A stretch of 5,827 nt of DNA from positions 24,149 through 29,975 of the forward strand of contig PMJT01000019.1 in assembly GCA_003158495.1 (NCBI GenBank), read 5' to 3'. The position numbers and the translations under genes are program-made. Shown in pieces: positions 5,498 to 5,827 of this stretch. The notes below the pieces were generated by a model that saw nothing but the letters and a program-made list of their open reading frames with translations, had not been told where the DNA came from and ran no database searches. The stretch comes from Chloroflexota bacterium. Lineage in GTDB: Bacteria; Chloroflexota; Limnocylindria; Limnocylindrales; CSP1-4. Within the stretch, counting starts at the first letter, position 1. Each line of letters begins with the position of its first letter.

Positions 5498-5827
5498 CTA
5501 ACCGGCTGCCGGCGCCGGCGGTCCGGCCAGGCGACCCGGCCGGCTGACGCCCCCGGCGTCAGGCGGTTCGGGCCGATTTTCAAGTTCGGGCGTGTCGCAC
5601 TCGTAGTCCGTGGCGACGTGGCTGAAACCGAGGCGTCGCGTGACGCGGGAGAGCTGAGAGGGAGCCCACCAGGCCGAGCGGCCGAGCAGTCGCATCGTCG
5701 CGGGAACGAGGAGGGCACGGATGATCGTGGCGTCGAGCAGGACCGCGATGGCCATGCCGATGCCGAGGCTCTTGATGATGATCATGTCCGCAAGGCCGAA
5801 GGCGGCGAAGACCGTGACCATGATCAG
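5498..5827 (-). CDS. MMPL/RND-family membrane transporter, C-terminal end only (N-terminus beyond right edge)
   Basis: The frame is open from the right edge (it begins with L-I-M-V) to TAG at 5500-5498, giving the last 109 residues of a longer protein. The front half carries two hydrophobic segments separated by a short linker: VTVFAAFGLADMIIIKSLG, then GIGMAIAVLLDATIIR, then ALLVPATMRLLG and WWAP. The LLDATIIR...LVPATMRLLG...WW series is the hallmark of the last transmembrane helices of MMPL-type transporters, common in actinobacteria and Chloroflexota. These export lipids or small hydrophobic compounds using the proton gradient. The last 45 or so residues are a polar, then Pro/Gly/Ala-rich, probably cytoplasmic tail that I do not recognise. 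An ATG at 5821 is internal, not the start, because the conserved region begins upstream. Substrate cannot be predicted from this fragment. Confidence 0.85.
   Translation of the reverse strand: MIMVTVFAAFGLADMIIIKSLGIGMAIAVLLDATIIRALLVPATMRLLGRSAWWAPSQLSRVTRRLGFSHVATDYECDTPELENRPEPPDAGGVSRPGRLAGPPAPAAG

Noticed and set aside
3934..5718. Long minus-strand open frame (594 codons) opposite the aminotransferase
   Set aside because: It is antisense to a gene with complete class III aminotransferase motifs and crosses into the transporter region. Its protein is Arg/Ala/Gly-rich with no recognisable domain, typical of a mirror frame in GC-rich DNA.

Overview
The window is high-GC bacterial DNA (G+C clearly above 60%, with strong G/C third-position bias in every gene). 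It looks chromosomal: I see no transposase, integrase, tRNA, rRNA or CRISPR repeat. The gene content (HdrA-type flavoprotein, MvhD-like, TusA-like and DsrE-like proteins, ArsR regulator, class III aminotransferase, MMPL transporter), plus one apparently leaderless gene, would fit a high-GC Chloroflexota or Actinomycetota member. That placement is inference; no marker gene is present.

Left part (1-3801, minus strand): one compact run of five co-directional genes, transcribed right to left: an ArsR-family regulator, a DsrE-family protein, a TusA-family sulfur carrier, an MvhD-like iron-sulfur protein, and a very large HdrA-like flavoprotein that runs off the left edge. Spacings are 43, 21 and 87 nt, and the last two genes overlap by 1 nt (TGATG). 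The visible 737 residues of the HdrA-like protein show an unusual nested architecture: a whole GltD/NfnL-like NAD(P)H:FAD oxidoreductase module lies between the front and rear parts of an HdrA. Together the genes suggest a sulfur-handling redox module: TusA and DsrE would carry protein-bound (per)sulfide, HdrA plus the MvhD-like protein would move electrons between it, NAD(P)H and low-potential carriers, and ArsR would regulate the unit. The reaction and its direction are not known from sequence.

Middle (3802-3999): a 198-bp divergent intergenic region. On the minus strand it holds a candidate arsR promoter whose -10 box lies in a 12-bp inverted repeat (likely operator), and a 10-codon upstream ORF with its own ribosome binding site. 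On the plus strand a TACAAT box sits 6 nt before the aminotransferase ATG, pointing to a leaderless transcript.

Right part: a complete plus-strand class III (PLP) aminotransferase at 4000-5388, a 109-bp convergent gap with a GC-rich hairpin, then the C-terminal end of a minus-strand MMPL/RND-family membrane transporter entering from the right edge. Neither has a visible link to the sulfur operon.
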